Below are positions 1-7,710 of a DNA stretch of 20,694 bases, one piece after another. The notes under the pieces are model-generated. The model had not been told where the DNA came from, searched no databases, and saw only the letters and a list, made by a program, of their open reading frames with translations. Source of the DNA: an uncultured Slackia sp. (lineage in GTDB: Bacteria; Actinomycetota; Coriobacteriia; Coriobacteriales; Eggerthellaceae); the NCBI GenBank assembly GCA_937895975.1, contig CALBLG010000074.1, positions 1 through 20,694 on the forward strand, given 5' to 3'. Each line of letters opens with the position of its first letter. The first letter of the stretch is position 1. The position numbers and the translations under genes are program-made.

Positions 1-102
1 CAAAGCGTACTTCGGTACGCGAGCGACGATTGAAAGGCAAGATGCCGTCCAGATTGCCGCGCAGCGTCGGGCAGTCACGCCGTTCGTAGAACGGCGTGAC
101 TT
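1..102 (-). repeat. 3'-UTR structured repeat element, copy 1 (cut by window edge)
   Basis: This stretch follows the stop codon of the ABC permease on the minus strand. It holds a perfect 12-bp hairpin (74-85 with 89-100, 3-nt loop) that begins 2 nt after the stop. Next comes a conserved 22-nt box at 49-70 that is identical to the one at 9247-9268 and has one difference from 20446-20467. A hairpin around CGTACTTCGGTACG follows at 6-19; the 19 nt at 6-24 are identical to 20402-20420. The element runs off the left edge, so its far modules and any terminator are not visible. Orientation is judged from the adjacent gene and from the two other copies. Confidence 0.8.
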
Positions 103-756
103 TTAGTCGTGGTAGTAGTTCAGCTTCTTCTCTACCTTGTTCAGCACAACCTCCACAATAAAGTTGAACACCCAGTAGAACGCGGCCGCAAACACAAACG
201 GCAGCATGCTTACCTGGGAGGCCACGAGTGCCTTCGCGGTGGAGAACATCTCGGCCACGCCGATGGCGAATGCGAGCGAGGTGTCTTTCACCAACGTGAT
301 GATCTCGTTGCCCATGGCAGGCAGAATGCGCTTGATGACCTGCGGCAACACGATTTTCATGAACGTTTGCGCGCGCGAGTATCCCAGCACCTCGGCAGCC
401 TCGTATTGGCCGCGCGGAATGGATTGGATGCCGCTGCGGTAGATTTCCGCGAAGTACGCCGCATAGTTGATGATGAACGCGATGATAGTGGCGTTGAATT
501 TCGAATCGGTGGACAAGTCCATGCCGAACAGGTAATACGGCGCGAAGTAGATGAAGAACATCTGCAGCATGAGCGGAGTGCCGCGCATGACAGAGATGTA
601 CAAACGCACGAGCCACGAGATGGGTTTGATGCGACTCATGCGGCCAAGCGCCACCAGCACGCCCAAGGGCAGAGAGCCCAGAAGCGTGAGGAAGAATATC
701 TGAAGCGTGACGATGAAGCCTTGCCCCAGCATGGTAAGCATGGTGGAGATGTCCAC
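103..756 (-). CDS. Polar amino-acid ABC transporter permease (HisM/GlnP type)
   Basis: Inner-membrane permease of a polar amino-acid importer, 217 aa from the chosen start. It shows about five hydrophobic segments and the EAA loop typical of the family (EVLGYSRAQTFMKIVLPQ), which contacts the ATPase. An in-frame ATG lies upstream at 825, but the GTG at 756 is preferred because GAGAGAGGA sits 5-6 nt before it and because the family usually begins a few residues before the first helix; ATG at 741 is an alternative. It lies downstream of the binding protein gene with a hairpin-rich 101-bp gap. No ATPase gene is visible, so it must be left of the window or elsewhere. Substrate specificity cannot be read from the permease. 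Confidence 0.9.
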   Translation of the reverse strand: MDISTMLTMLGQGFIVTLQIFFLTLLGSLPLGVLVALGRMSRIKPISWLVRLYISVMRGTPLMLQMFFIYFAPYYLFGMDLSTDSKFNATIIAFIINYAAYFAEIYRSGIQSIPRGQYEAAEVLGYSRAQTFMKIVLPQVIKRILPAMGNEIITLVKDTSLAFAIGVAEMFSTAKALVASQVSMLPFVFAAAFYWVFNFIVEVVLNKVEKKLNYYHD

Positions 757-782
757 GGCGGTCCTCTCTCTTAACAGCATAA

Positions 783-835
783 ATCGCGGACAGGTTTCCC
801 TGCCCGCGATCTGCGGCGGGGCCACGACGGCCCCG
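783..835 (-). promoter_or_regulatory. Two intercistronic hairpins between binding protein and permease
   Basis: Two stems lie between the binding-protein stop (858) and the permease start (756). One is 817-823 with 829-835 (7 bp, 5-nt loop). The other is 783-794 with 799-810 (12 bp with one G-U pair). On the transcribed minus strand the second has a GAAA tetraloop and is followed by TTTAT. This is typical of an attenuator or mRNA stabiliser that gives more binding protein than permease. The role is inferred; the stems are read directly. Confidence 0.6.
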
Positions 836-857
836 TTTCTTGTTACAAGATTCTAGC

Positions 858-1685
858 TTATTTCAGAATCCAGTTCTCGTAGCTCAGGCCGTAATCGGAG
901 TACTTCTCGCACAGCGACTTCACGGTGCCGTCCTCGTTCATAGCCTTCAGCGTGTCGGTGATTTTCTGAGCCAGCTCGGTGTTGCCCTTCTTCACGCCAA
1001 CCGCGTAGTGCTCGCTGGACAGCTCATCGGAAAGCTGCGTGTACACGCCAGGCTTGGCGGCCAGCTGGTACTGCGCGATGGACAGGTCGCATGCGACGGC
1101 ATCGACGGCGCCCGACTCGAGTTGCATGAACGCGGTGTTGTAGTCGCCGATGGTCTCGAGCTTGTTGAAAGTGGCGGCCAGGTCGGCCTTGTCGCCCTCG
1201 AGCACCTCTTGGGCTGCGGAATCGGTCTGAGTGATGACGTTTTTGCCGGCCAAGTCGTCCAAGCTGTCGATGCCCGAGTTGGCTTTCACAACAACGACCT
1301 GGGCATTCAGCATATACGGGTCAGAGAACGTATAGTCATCTTCGCGCCCTTCCATGGTGAAGCCGTTCCAGATGCAGTTGATGGCGCCGGAATTCAGCAG
1401 CGTGTCTTTCGCATCCCAATCGATAGCCTCGAGCTGAATGTCCCAACCATTGCGGTTGGCGACTTCGGTGGCAAGGTCGAGGTCGAAGCCGGTGTAGTTG
1501 CCGTCGTCGCCGACGAAGCCGTACGGCGGGTAAGACTGGTCGAAGCCGACGATGAGCTTTGTGGTGTCGCCCGATGCGGAATCGGCGGAGCTGGAAGCGT
1601 TGTTCGAGCCGCAGCCGGCCAGCATGCAGCCAGCCAGTGCAAGCGCCGCAGCGGCGGCCGCGATAAGGGACCATTTCTTCTTCAT
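858..1685 (-). CDS. Amino-acid ABC transporter substrate-binding lipoprotein
   Basis: Extracytoplasmic solute-binding protein of family 3 (SBP_bac_3), 275 aa, expected to capture a polar amino acid and hand it to the permease encoded next. The ATG at 1685 has AGAGG about 9 nt before it; the open frame extends upstream without a ribosome site. The N terminus is a lipoprotein signal (MKKKW, an alanine-rich core, then LAGC at residues 17-20 and again LAGC at 22-25), so either Cys20 or Cys25 could be lipidated. It is followed by a Ser/Ala-rich linker and then the periplasmic fold with the typical openings LIVGFDQSYPPYGF and GFDLDLATEVA. The ligand is not predictable with confidence. Confidence 0.92.
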   Translation of the reverse strand: MKKKWSLIAAAAAALALAGCMLAGCGSNNASSSADSASGDTTKLIVGFDQSYPPYGFVGDDGNYTGFDLDLATEVANRNGWDIQLEAIDWDAKDTLLNSGAINCIWNGFTMEGREDDYTFSDPYMLNAQVVVVKANSGIDSLDDLAGKNVITQTDSAAQEVLEGDKADLAATFNKLETIGDYNTAFMQLESGAVDAVACDLSIAQYQLAAKPGVYTQLSDELSSEHYAVGVKKGNTELAQKITDTLKAMNEDGTVKSLCEKYSDYGLSYENWILK

Positions 1686-1771
1686 GCGAAATACCTCTTC
1701 GAAAATCTTCTGCATGCCAGCGTGGCGCCGGCGTCCTTCCCTGCAAGCGGCGTGGCGCCGCCATTCTCGTG

Positions 1772-1837
1772 GCACTTTAGCGTGCTAAAGTGCTTTCTGC
1801 GAGTGATAGTTTAGCACGGCAGCGCGCTAAAGCACAA
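1772..1837 (-). promoter_or_regulatory. Candidate promoter with two TTTAGC/GCTAAA operators before the transporter
   Basis: On the minus strand TTGTGC (1832-1837) and TAAACT (1808-1813), 18 nt apart, form a plausible -35/-10 pair. A dyad TTTAGC-N10-GCTAAA (1810-1831) lies across it. A second, perfect 10-bp dyad GCACTTTAGC-GT-GCTAAAGTGC (1772-1793) lies just downstream of the expected start. The two dyads share the same half-sites, which suggests one regulator. Further down the leader, the 11-mer GCGTGGCGCCG (plus strand) occurs at 1720-1730 and 1750-1760, exactly 30 bp apart. The rest of the 1686-1968 gap shows nothing else I can name. Confidence 0.45.
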
Positions 1838-1968
1838 ATATCAAACAAGTGCCCGACAAGCGGCTTAGAAAACTCTCCACAATCACGCACCAGGCGTAGA
1901 TACCGAGGCGATAAGGCCCAACAGATTTTTCGAAGCTCGGCGTGCGACCAAGCCGCACTGCAGTGGCG

Positions 1969-2820
1969 TTAGACAGAAAGCAGACCTTTGCCTTCCATGA
2001 GGAATACGCCAGCCGTCATACAGGAAAAATCGACAGGCAAGTCGCTCGGGCAATTGTGGGCGCCAGGATAATGCACAAGCGGACACGCAAGACGATCGGC
2101 GACCGCAGCAGCAAGACCCTCGAGCGGGGCTCCGCGGTTCAGCTCGGCGGCACCAACCACTACCGAAAGCTTTGAGAGGGCCGCATAATCAGGCTTGAAG
2201 CCGAAGAAGATGTCGGCCTCGCACACGATACTTGTGCGCACGTTCGCCGAAGCGCGCGCTTTCGCCTCGCGCGTGGACTTGGGAGCGCGCGGATCTTTCG
2301 GGCCAAGCCCAAAGAGGAATCCGCCGCCAAACGAGCCAGCTTCCTGGCCTTGTTCAATATTCTTCTTCATTTGGACAATATCGGCCATAAGCTCAGACGA
2401 AGGATCGACGCAATCGAGCAGTGGCGACTCAAACAGCATGAGCTGACGCACGCGCGAAGGGCTTTGCGTCGAAAACATGATGCCGACAGGCCCGCCAGCG
2501 CTGTGCGCGAACACGAACATGGGCGCATCGCCGAACGACGCATTGGCCACCGCGAGCGCGTCGCCCGCTTGGGCGGCAACGGAATAATCTCCGTTTTCGG
2601 GATGAGAGCTGCGGCCAAAGCCTCGGCGGTCAAACGTCACCGCGTCGAATAAATTCGCAAGAATCGGACCCGCGTTGTCGTAAAAATCGCAGTCGATGCA
2701 GCCGCCATGAATCAAAAACAGCGGTGGACGTGCAGCAGATGCCACACCAGAACTTGGCAAATAGCGCTTGCAGTACAGCTGTACGCCGTCATTTTCGACA
2801 ATAAATTCCCCGAATGGCAT
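1969..2820 (-). CDS. Alpha/beta hydrolase, unknown substrate
   Basis: Predicted cytoplasmic serine hydrolase of 283 aa; no signal peptide is seen. Landmarks of the fold are LIHGG (residues 36-40, oxyanion region), DRRGFGRSS (64-72), the nucleophile elbow FAHSAGG with Ser107 (Ala in place of the usual first Gly), and a late GAHN with His255 as the likely catalytic histidine. The acid is less clear; Glu226 in VVVGAAELNRG occupies the usual place of Asp. The ATG at 2820 is preceded by GGGAGGG at 7 nt spacing. It stands alone between the two-component system and the transporter, with about 150 bp on either side, and shows no functional link to them. Esterase, lipase or haloperoxidase-like roles are all possible. 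Confidence 0.82.
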   Translation of the reverse strand: MPFGEFIVENDGVQLYCKRYLPSSGVASAARPPLFLIHGGCIDCDFYDNAGPILANLFDAVTFDRRGFGRSSHPENGDYSVAAQAGDALAVANASFGDAPMFVFAHSAGGPVGIMFSTQSPSRVRQLMLFESPLLDCVDPSSELMADIVQMKKNIEQGQEAGSFGGGFLFGLGPKDPRAPKSTREAKARASANVRTSIVCEADIFFGFKPDYAALSKLSVVVGAAELNRGAPLEGLAAAVADRLACPLVHYPGAHNCPSDLPVDFSCMTAGVFLMEGKGLLSV

Positions 2821-2978
2821 GATATTGCCCTCCCATGGAAATCAACATCCCCTGTTTCACGCATAGTGCTAGCAAAAGCTGCGCCCGCATACGTTAATGT
2901 AAGGCGCGTAACGAAAAAGCGGAGAAAATAATCACATAAGGGAACAGCGTCGAAAGACTCCCGAAGATAGCATTGGCG

Positions 2979-3713
2979 TCAATCGCCCAAGCGGTACCCT
3001 AGCCCCCATACCGTTTGCAGGTAGCGTGGGTCGCTCGGGTCATCCTCGATTTTCTCGCGCAATTTTCGCATATACACAGGAATGCTAATAGAAGTATTCA
3101 GGTATTCTTCGCCCCACACGAGCCTGATAAGGTCGTTTTTGTCGAACGTTTCGCCTGGGTGCTCGGCAAGCGTCGCCATGATTCTCCGTTCTTTTGGCGC
3201 GAGGGGGATTTTTTCACCATTGCGCCACACATCGCCATGACGCAAATCAACCTTCAAATCGCCAATCTCGCACATACCAAGGTTCTTCTCGCCCGTGCAA
3301 TCGGAAGCCGCGCCCTGAGCCTGACACGCGCGGCGAAGCAGCGCTTCAACGCGAAGCAAGAGCTCCTCTTCGGCAAAAGGCTTGACCAGGTAATCATCAG
3401 CACCAAGCTTGTAACCTATACGCTTATCGACGATATCTCCCTTGGCCGAAAAGAACAGCACCGGCACAAGACTGTCGACCTGTCTTATGCGCTCGCATAC
3501 CTCGAAACCATCTAGCCCAGGCATCATGATGTCGAGAATCACAAGATCAGGCCTCGAATCAGCGAATTCTTTGAGCGCTTGGTGGCCGTTCGACGCCTCC
3601 ACGCAGACATACCCGGCTTCTGAAAGCATTTGCGCAGTAGCTCCACGCAGGCTCCTGTCGTCGTCAGCGAGCAGAATCGTCGCGCTGCTTTGGTACCTGT
3701 TCATTCCGGCCAT
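2979..3713 (-). CDS. OmpR/PhoB-family response regulator
   Basis: DNA-binding response regulator, 244 aa. Residues about 10-125 form the receiver domain: acidic cluster ADDD near the start, phospho-acceptor Asp61 in LVILDIMMPGLDG, Ser89 in FFSAKGD and Lys111 in YLVKPF. The C-terminal part is a winged helix ending in the characteristic VWGLGYRLGD. The ATG at 3713 is chosen because GAAGGGG lies 5 nt upstream; a GTG at 3734 and an ATG at 3704 are weaker alternatives. It follows the kinase gene by about 46 nt, so both are probably co-transcribed and functionally paired. Likely targets are the neighbouring nrfA-like and dms genes, but no binding site was proven. Confidence 0.93.
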   Translation of the reverse strand: MAGMNRYQSSATILLADDDRSLRGATAQMLSEAGYVCVEASNGHQALKEFADSRPDLVILDIMMPGLDGFEVCERIRQVDSLVPVLFFSAKGDIVDKRIGYKLGADDYLVKPFAEEELLLRVEALLRRACQAQGAASDCTGEKNLGMCEIGDLKVDLRHGDVWRNGEKIPLAPKERRIMATLAEHPGETFDKNDLIRLVWGEEYLNTSISIPVYMRKLREKIEDDPSDPRYLQTVWGLGYRLGD

Positions 3714-3759
3714 TTCAACCCCTTCGTAAATCACTTACGCACCGCACTCTGAAAGAGCT

Positions 3760-5202
3760 TCACAAACCGCCTTCGCCCTCAACGGGCTGCAGGGGAAGCA
3801 GCACGCTGAACGCGCTTCCTCGGCCGATTTCGCTTTCAACATGCACGCTTCCGCCTACTGCTTCAGCATAATTTCGAACGATGAACAGCCCCAAGCCGGT
3901 TCCGCCCTCGCCCGACCGAGCGGCATCGCGCCCGCTCGAGAATCTATCGAAAATGCCTGGCAGACGTTCGGCTTCAATGCCGCAGCCAGTATCCTCAACC
4001 TCAATTACCAACGAGCCACGAGCATACGACATGCGAAGGACGACCGAATCGCCCGATTCGGTATGCTGCAGCGCATTTCCGACGAGGTTCATTGAGATGC
4101 GGCGCAGCATTTCGCGGTCGGCGCGAACGATGGGCGTGCCAGGCACGACAACAGCGGCGAAATCCACGCCCGCGTGCTTCGCGATGGGGGCCGCAGCAGC
4201 ACGCACCACAGCGACAACGTCGCACACGTCAACGTCGTCCTCATGCAAAGCCATGCTCCCCTCTTCGAATTTCGCCGTATCGAGTACATTGTTAATCATG
4301 GAGAGAAGCTCATTCGCGTTTCCCTCGATTTCATTCGCGATTTCAATGGTTTGCCCCGCGTCGCGCTGCGGCTTCTTTAAGAGGTCGGAGAAAGCGAGAA
4401 TCGCAGAAAGGGGCGTTTTCAGCTCATGCGTCACAATGGTAAGAAAATTCGATTGACTTTCCGCCTCGCGCCGCAGCTCTTTGTTCTCGCTCATAACGGG
4501 ATGCGTCACCCAGCGACGAAGCCCCCAACCAAGCACCGCTGTAAGCGCCACCATAAGCGCGCAAAAGAACACAACCGTCGCTATGAAGTCCTGTTCTTCC
4601 TCGCGCTCAATCGCCTCCATCGGCAAGGAAATGCTCACCGCACCCGCGAGGTCCCCCAGCTGCATACCTTCTTTCTTGAAGCCCGTCACGTCCTTTTCGC
4701 CCGCCGGCTGGCCGTGGCATTCGAGGCAATTGCGCTCCGCCCGAAGCGACGAAACATAGCGAAACGTCGCTTTGCCGTCGACTTCGGCCATGGCGTAATA
4801 CTCCTGCTCGCCTTGCCCGAACTCTTGCAGCGCTTCTAGCTCAAACGCATCGGGAACATCAGTGCCGCTTCGCGGGCTTTCCCTTACATATCGAATCGAA
4901 TACTCGGTGGAGTCGGTGAAACGCTTCGCTATGCTTTTGCCCGCAACCGAGCAATACACGCCCTTGAAATCATATACGCCATTCGTGTAGTTAATTCTCT
5001 CTTGGATGGAATTCACGTAATCCCAGCTCGCATCCATTTCGGCGCTCAGCGTTCGAGCTTCAGCGAGGGCGCGTCGCTCGTTTTGCGCTGCACCCGCGTT
5101 CGCCATCCAGAAGTAATAGGCGGCAAATACTACGATGCTTGCAACACCGAGCAAAATCACGAACCTCACCCAAAGCTTCGATTGGGAATGGTTATTATGC
5201 AT
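3760..5202 (-). CDS. Sensor histidine kinase with DUF3365 (Tll0287-like) haem-motif sensor
   Basis: Membrane histidine kinase, 480 aa. Order: a transmembrane helix about residues 10-32; an extracytoplasmic domain of about 170 residues containing CLECH (159-163), as in DUF3365 proteins; a second helix about 207-228; a HisKA domain with HELKTP (phospho-His259); and an ATPase domain with NLVGNALQH (371-379), DTGCG (404-408) and GTGLG (434-438). CxxCH is a c-type haem attachment motif, so the sensor may bind haem and detect redox state, a gas or a nitrogen oxide; this is inference. ATG 5202 is preceded by GAGGGAG, and the frame extends to 5268 without a good ribosome site. It lies just downstream of the NrfA-like gene, behind a hairpin terminator. 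Confidence 0.92.
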   Translation of the reverse strand: MHNNHSQSKLWVRFVILLGVASIVVFAAYYFWMANAGAAQNERRALAEARTLSAEMDASWDYVNSIQERINYTNGVYDFKGVYCSVAGKSIAKRFTDSTEYSIRYVRESPRSGTDVPDAFELEALQEFGQGEQEYYAMAEVDGKATFRYVSSLRAERNCLECHGQPAGEKDVTGFKKEGMQLGDLAGAVSISLPMEAIEREEEQDFIATVVFFCALMVALTAVLGWGLRRWVTHPVMSENKELRREAESQSNFLTIVTHELKTPLSAILAFSDLLKKPQRDAGQTIEIANEIEGNANELLSMINNVLDTAKFEEGSMALHEDDVDVCDVVAVVRAAAAPIAKHAGVDFAAVVVPGTPIVRADREMLRRISMNLVGNALQHTESGDSVVLRMSYARGSLVIEVEDTGCGIEAERLPGIFDRFSSGRDAARSGEGGTGLGLFIVRNYAEAVGGSVHVESEIGRGSAFSVLLPLQPVEGEGGL

Positions 5203-5269
5203 GACTCCCTCAATCAATGAACATTGAAACGTTTTCGTAATTGACGCACAGAATAAGGCAAACCGCAAG

Positions 5270-5307
5270 ACGAAAGAAGACCCTGCTCAAGCAAGGTCTT
5301 CTTTCGT
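5270..5307 (-). terminator. Strong hairpin after the NrfA-like gene
   Basis: A 17-bp stem (5270-5286 with 5291-5307, one wobble pair, 4-nt loop) lies about 33 nt past the stop of the cytochrome gene and before the kinase start. The stem base is rich in A and T (CGAAAGAAGA). It lacks a long T run on the minus strand, so termination may be partial and let some read-through into the kinase gene. Confidence 0.7.
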
Positions 5308-5339
5308 TCTTTCACGCTAGGGAGGGATCGCGCAGAAAG

Positions 5340-6581
5340 CTAAGAGAGCATCGCGATGGCTTCATCCATCAAAACCGTCGCACGCTGGATGTAAGATTTT
5401 TCAGCTTCAGGATTATGAGCGACCTTCATGCCCTTGAAATCGCCGCCGCCATCGGAATAGCGCACATACCAGGTACCACGCGTGTAATTCTCACGAGCCT
5501 TGTCGAGCGTCGTCTCGTCGACGCCGCCGTTTTTAACCGCATTCGTAACGAGGTCCTTCAACGTCGCCTGCTTCTCGTAGAACGTTGCCTCCAGATCGGC
5601 AACCTCCTGCTGGGCATTATGCACGAAATCTTTCATCTGGTCGGTCGTTTCAATGCCCTGGGAGCTATGGCACGTCAGGCAGTACTCGAGGCTTTCCTCA
5701 TGTTCGAGCGGGGAAGACGAGAAATCATGGGACTGGTACTCGTTACCGTTCTCGTCAGTTTTCTTGGCCGAATGGCAATCGACGCACGCCATGCCAAGCT
5801 GCTCGTGAACGCTTCCTTGGAAAATCTCAATCTCTGGGTGGTTTGCCTGGAAGGTTTGAAGGCCGGTTTCCTGATCGGTCACAAGCTCGTAGCCATCTTC
5901 AATCGCTGCTTTCATAAGCGAATCGGGATCGGTGCCATAACGATATGGATCAACGGAATCGACATCGACTTCGCCCGATTGCATCTTCTTCATAAGACCG
6001 CCACGGGTATACACGGCACCATAGAAATTATGGCACTGGCCGCAAACCGCTTGTTTGGAGTCTACTGAATCGAGCAAGGTCGAGCCGAACTCGGTAGCTG
6101 CCATGCCGTCGTACTTGAGCGTCGCGCCAGGTGTGCCGTCCTCGTGGCACAACTGGCAATCGTACCAATCGACCGATTCGCTAATCTGATTCCACGGCAA
6201 GCTGAACGCCGCAAGACCTTGCTCGTCAAGCAGTTTAGTTCCTGTGGTCGATTTGCAGGCAATGCATGCGCTGCCGAACTTTTCAACGCCATTCTGCATT
6301 TCCGGCACATTGGCGAACAGCATCGCATGGCTATGGACCTTGCCGTCCCAGGATTCAACCTCAGTCATGCCCTCGAAAAACGACCCAACCTCATTGGGGT
6401 ATTCACTTTGCCACTGCTCCCACGACGTATCTTTCGTTTGCACGATTGCGCCCGATGCTTGAGAATCGGACGCAGAGTTAGTCGTTTTCTCGGTTGCCAC
6501 ATGAGGCGCGCAAGCAACGCAGGTGCCAGCGAAAGCAATTGCCGACGCGACGGCAAATGGCTTAACCCACTTCCTTTTCAT
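5340..6581 (-). CDS. nrfA: NrfA-like pentahaem cytochrome c (nitrite reductase family)
   Basis: Exported c-type cytochrome, 413 aa, of the ammonia-forming nitrite reductase family. It has five haem motifs in NrfA order: CIACK (106-110, the lysine-ligated active-site haem), CQLCH (142-146), CGQCH (180-184), CVDCH (266-270) and CLTCH (301-305). By motif alignment with E. coli NrfA, Tyr216 and His264 correspond to Tyr187 and His248. Arg106 falls on His83, and the calcium ligands Glu215 and Gln263 fall on Phe186 and Asn247. It is therefore a divergent member whose substrate is uncertain. The N terminus is a hydrophobic signal; Cys21 and Cys24 do not form a convincing lipobox. GAAGAGGGGG precedes the ATG. 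No NrfH gene is in the window; DmsC lies upstream and the kinase downstream. Confidence 0.88.
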   Translation of the reverse strand: MKRKWVKPFAVASAIAFAGTCVACAPHVATEKTTNSASDSQASGAIVQTKDTSWEQWQSEYPNEVGSFFEGMTEVESWDGKVHSHAMLFANVPEMQNGVEKFGSACIACKSTTGTKLLDEQGLAAFSLPWNQISESVDWYDCQLCHEDGTPGATLKYDGMAATEFGSTLLDSVDSKQAVCGQCHNFYGAVYTRGGLMKKMQSGEVDVDSVDPYRYGTDPDSLMKAAIEDGYELVTDQETGLQTFQANHPEIEIFQGSVHEQLGMACVDCHSAKKTDENGNEYQSHDFSSSPLEHEESLEYCLTCHSSQGIETTDQMKDFVHNAQQEVADLEATFYEKQATLKDLVTNAVKNGGVDETTLDKARENYTRGTWYVRYSDGGGDFKGMKVAHNPEAEKSYIQRATVLMDEAIAMLS

Positions 6582-6649
6582 GGTTCCCCCTCTTCAATAT
6601 CCCATTACTGACCGTACGCTCCGAAACGTATTCACAAGGCCATTCTATG

Positions 6650-6714
6650 AATTTGAAGAAGGAAGGTTCAAATTGTATTTGATTGTTATTTATTGCCAAA
6701 TGGCAATAAATAAC
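6650..6714 (-). promoter_or_regulatory. AT-rich dyads between dmsC and the NrfA-like gene
   Basis: The 135-bp gap holds a perfect 14-bp inverted repeat, GTTATTTATTGCCA (6685-6698) with its complement at 6701-6714 around a 2-nt centre, starting 2 nt after the dmsC stop. A second dyad, AATTTGAA-N9-TTCAAATT, lies at 6650-6674. The AT-rich character stands out from the surrounding genes. It may be an operator/promoter for the cytochrome gene, or a dmsC 3' hairpin. No clear T run makes a simple terminator less likely. Confidence 0.5.
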
Positions 6715-6716
6715 AG

Positions 6717-7580
6717 CTAGAACCCCACCGACAGATAGGCGTCGTAGAACGGGAAACGCGCGAGCAGCGCGGCGATCACGACCACAGTGCAACCGACCGA
6801 CGAAAATACCAGGCCGCGAGCATGCGACGACGGCAGACGCATGCCATAGAGCTGAAAGCCCAAGCCACACGCCGCGAGCACCGTATGAGACGCAATGAGC
6901 CAGCCATAGTTCGGCACCAGCGAAACCGCATTCGCGACGTTGTTCGATACCGTTGCGAGGAATGCAGCATGAGCCGCGAGCAGGCCCGTTCCACACGCAA
7001 GCGCCACGGCGGATATGAGCAGCAACGCGTATGGCCATCTTCCCAACGGGCATCGCGAAGCTTGCAAGGCCAACGCCGCAAGGGCCGGCCCCGAAAGCAA
7101 CGACGCCGCCCAGAGATTCGCCGGCGTGAGCCACGTATCCCACGTGGGTACCGTCGCGATGGAATACGCGAACGACATGTGAAACAGCATGAGAGCAGAA
7201 GCGGCAATCGCGGCCGCCAACAGGGAATTCATCGCCTTAGGCCTTAGGCGCTGGCTGAATGAATACATCCATGCCATGCCCGAGAAGAACAAGAACGCGA
7301 CGACCGAAACCACTTCGTTCGACAACGGCGAGCGGCCGATGCCGTTGACGGCATGCAAGGCGTTCGCGGGCGTGCCGAGATGCGTGGCCGAGGCGATGAA
7401 CCCCGCCCACGCAACGGCGAGCGGAAGAAGCAGCAAGCGCATCACGCGCTCGCGCTGCTCAATTGGAGTATTGCGCCGAGCAAGCAGGAATGCTGCCAAG
7501 CACGCATACGCAACCGCTCCCGCAGGAGCGAGCGCCGTGAAAACAGCAAGCGAAGTTGCGCTGAATCCTCCGTCGAACAC
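6717..7580 (-). CDS. dmsC: DmsC-type membrane anchor subunit
   Basis: Integral membrane quinol-oxidising anchor of a DMSO reductase-family enzyme, 287 aa with about eight hydrophobic helices. The DmsC signature region ASATHLGTPANALHAVNG followed by SPLSNEVV is present (about residues 63-90), resembling the HLG-rP-ALN-LSRE pattern of the family. The start is GTG at 7580 with GAAGGA 7 nt upstream. It lies 130 bp after the chaperone gene and 135 bp before the NrfA-like gene. It could anchor the DmsA/DmsB complex, or, with the second DmsB, feed electrons to the cytochrome as NrfC/NrfD do in enteric bacteria; the sequence does not decide. Confidence 0.87.
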   Translation of the reverse strand: MFDGGFSATSLAVFTALAPAGAVAYACLAAFLLARRNTPIEQRERVMRLLLLPLAVAWAGFIASATHLGTPANALHAVNGIGRSPLSNEVVSVVAFLFFSGMAWMYSFSQRLRPKAMNSLLAAAIAASALMLFHMSFAYSIATVPTWDTWLTPANLWAASLLSGPALAALALQASRCPLGRWPYALLLISAVALACGTGLLAAHAAFLATVSNNVANAVSLVPNYGWLIASHTVLAACGLGFQLYGMRLPSSHARGLVFSSVGCTVVVIAALLARFPFYDAYLSVGF

Positions 7581-7666
7581 GCTTGATCCTTCCCTTTCCT
7601 CTTCTCGCTCGGGATGGGTCGGAGGGGCAACCCCCTAGCCCAGCTTAGCCAAGCTCGAAGCTCGTT

Positions 7667-7701
7667 AAACGCGCTAAACGCTCTGGGCATTTAGCACGTT
7701 T
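7667..7701 (-). terminator. Hairpin between chaperone gene and dmsC
   Basis: A 15-bp stem (7667-7681 with 7687-7701, two wobble pairs, 5-nt loop) begins 9 nt after the chaperone stop. Its base is AAACG...CGTTT, giving a short U tract within the stem. It may be an attenuating terminator or a processing stop in the operon. It contains GCTAAA and TTTAGC, the same half-sites seen before the amino-acid transporter but in the opposite order. A smaller GGGG-TTG-CCCC hairpin follows near 7623-7635. Confidence 0.45.
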
Positions 7702-7710
7702 CAACCCGCT

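Noticed and set aside
840..1814. Plus-strand open frame of 324 codons opposite the binding protein
   Set aside because: Covers a clear lipoprotein gene in antisense and runs into its promoter; no domain seen.
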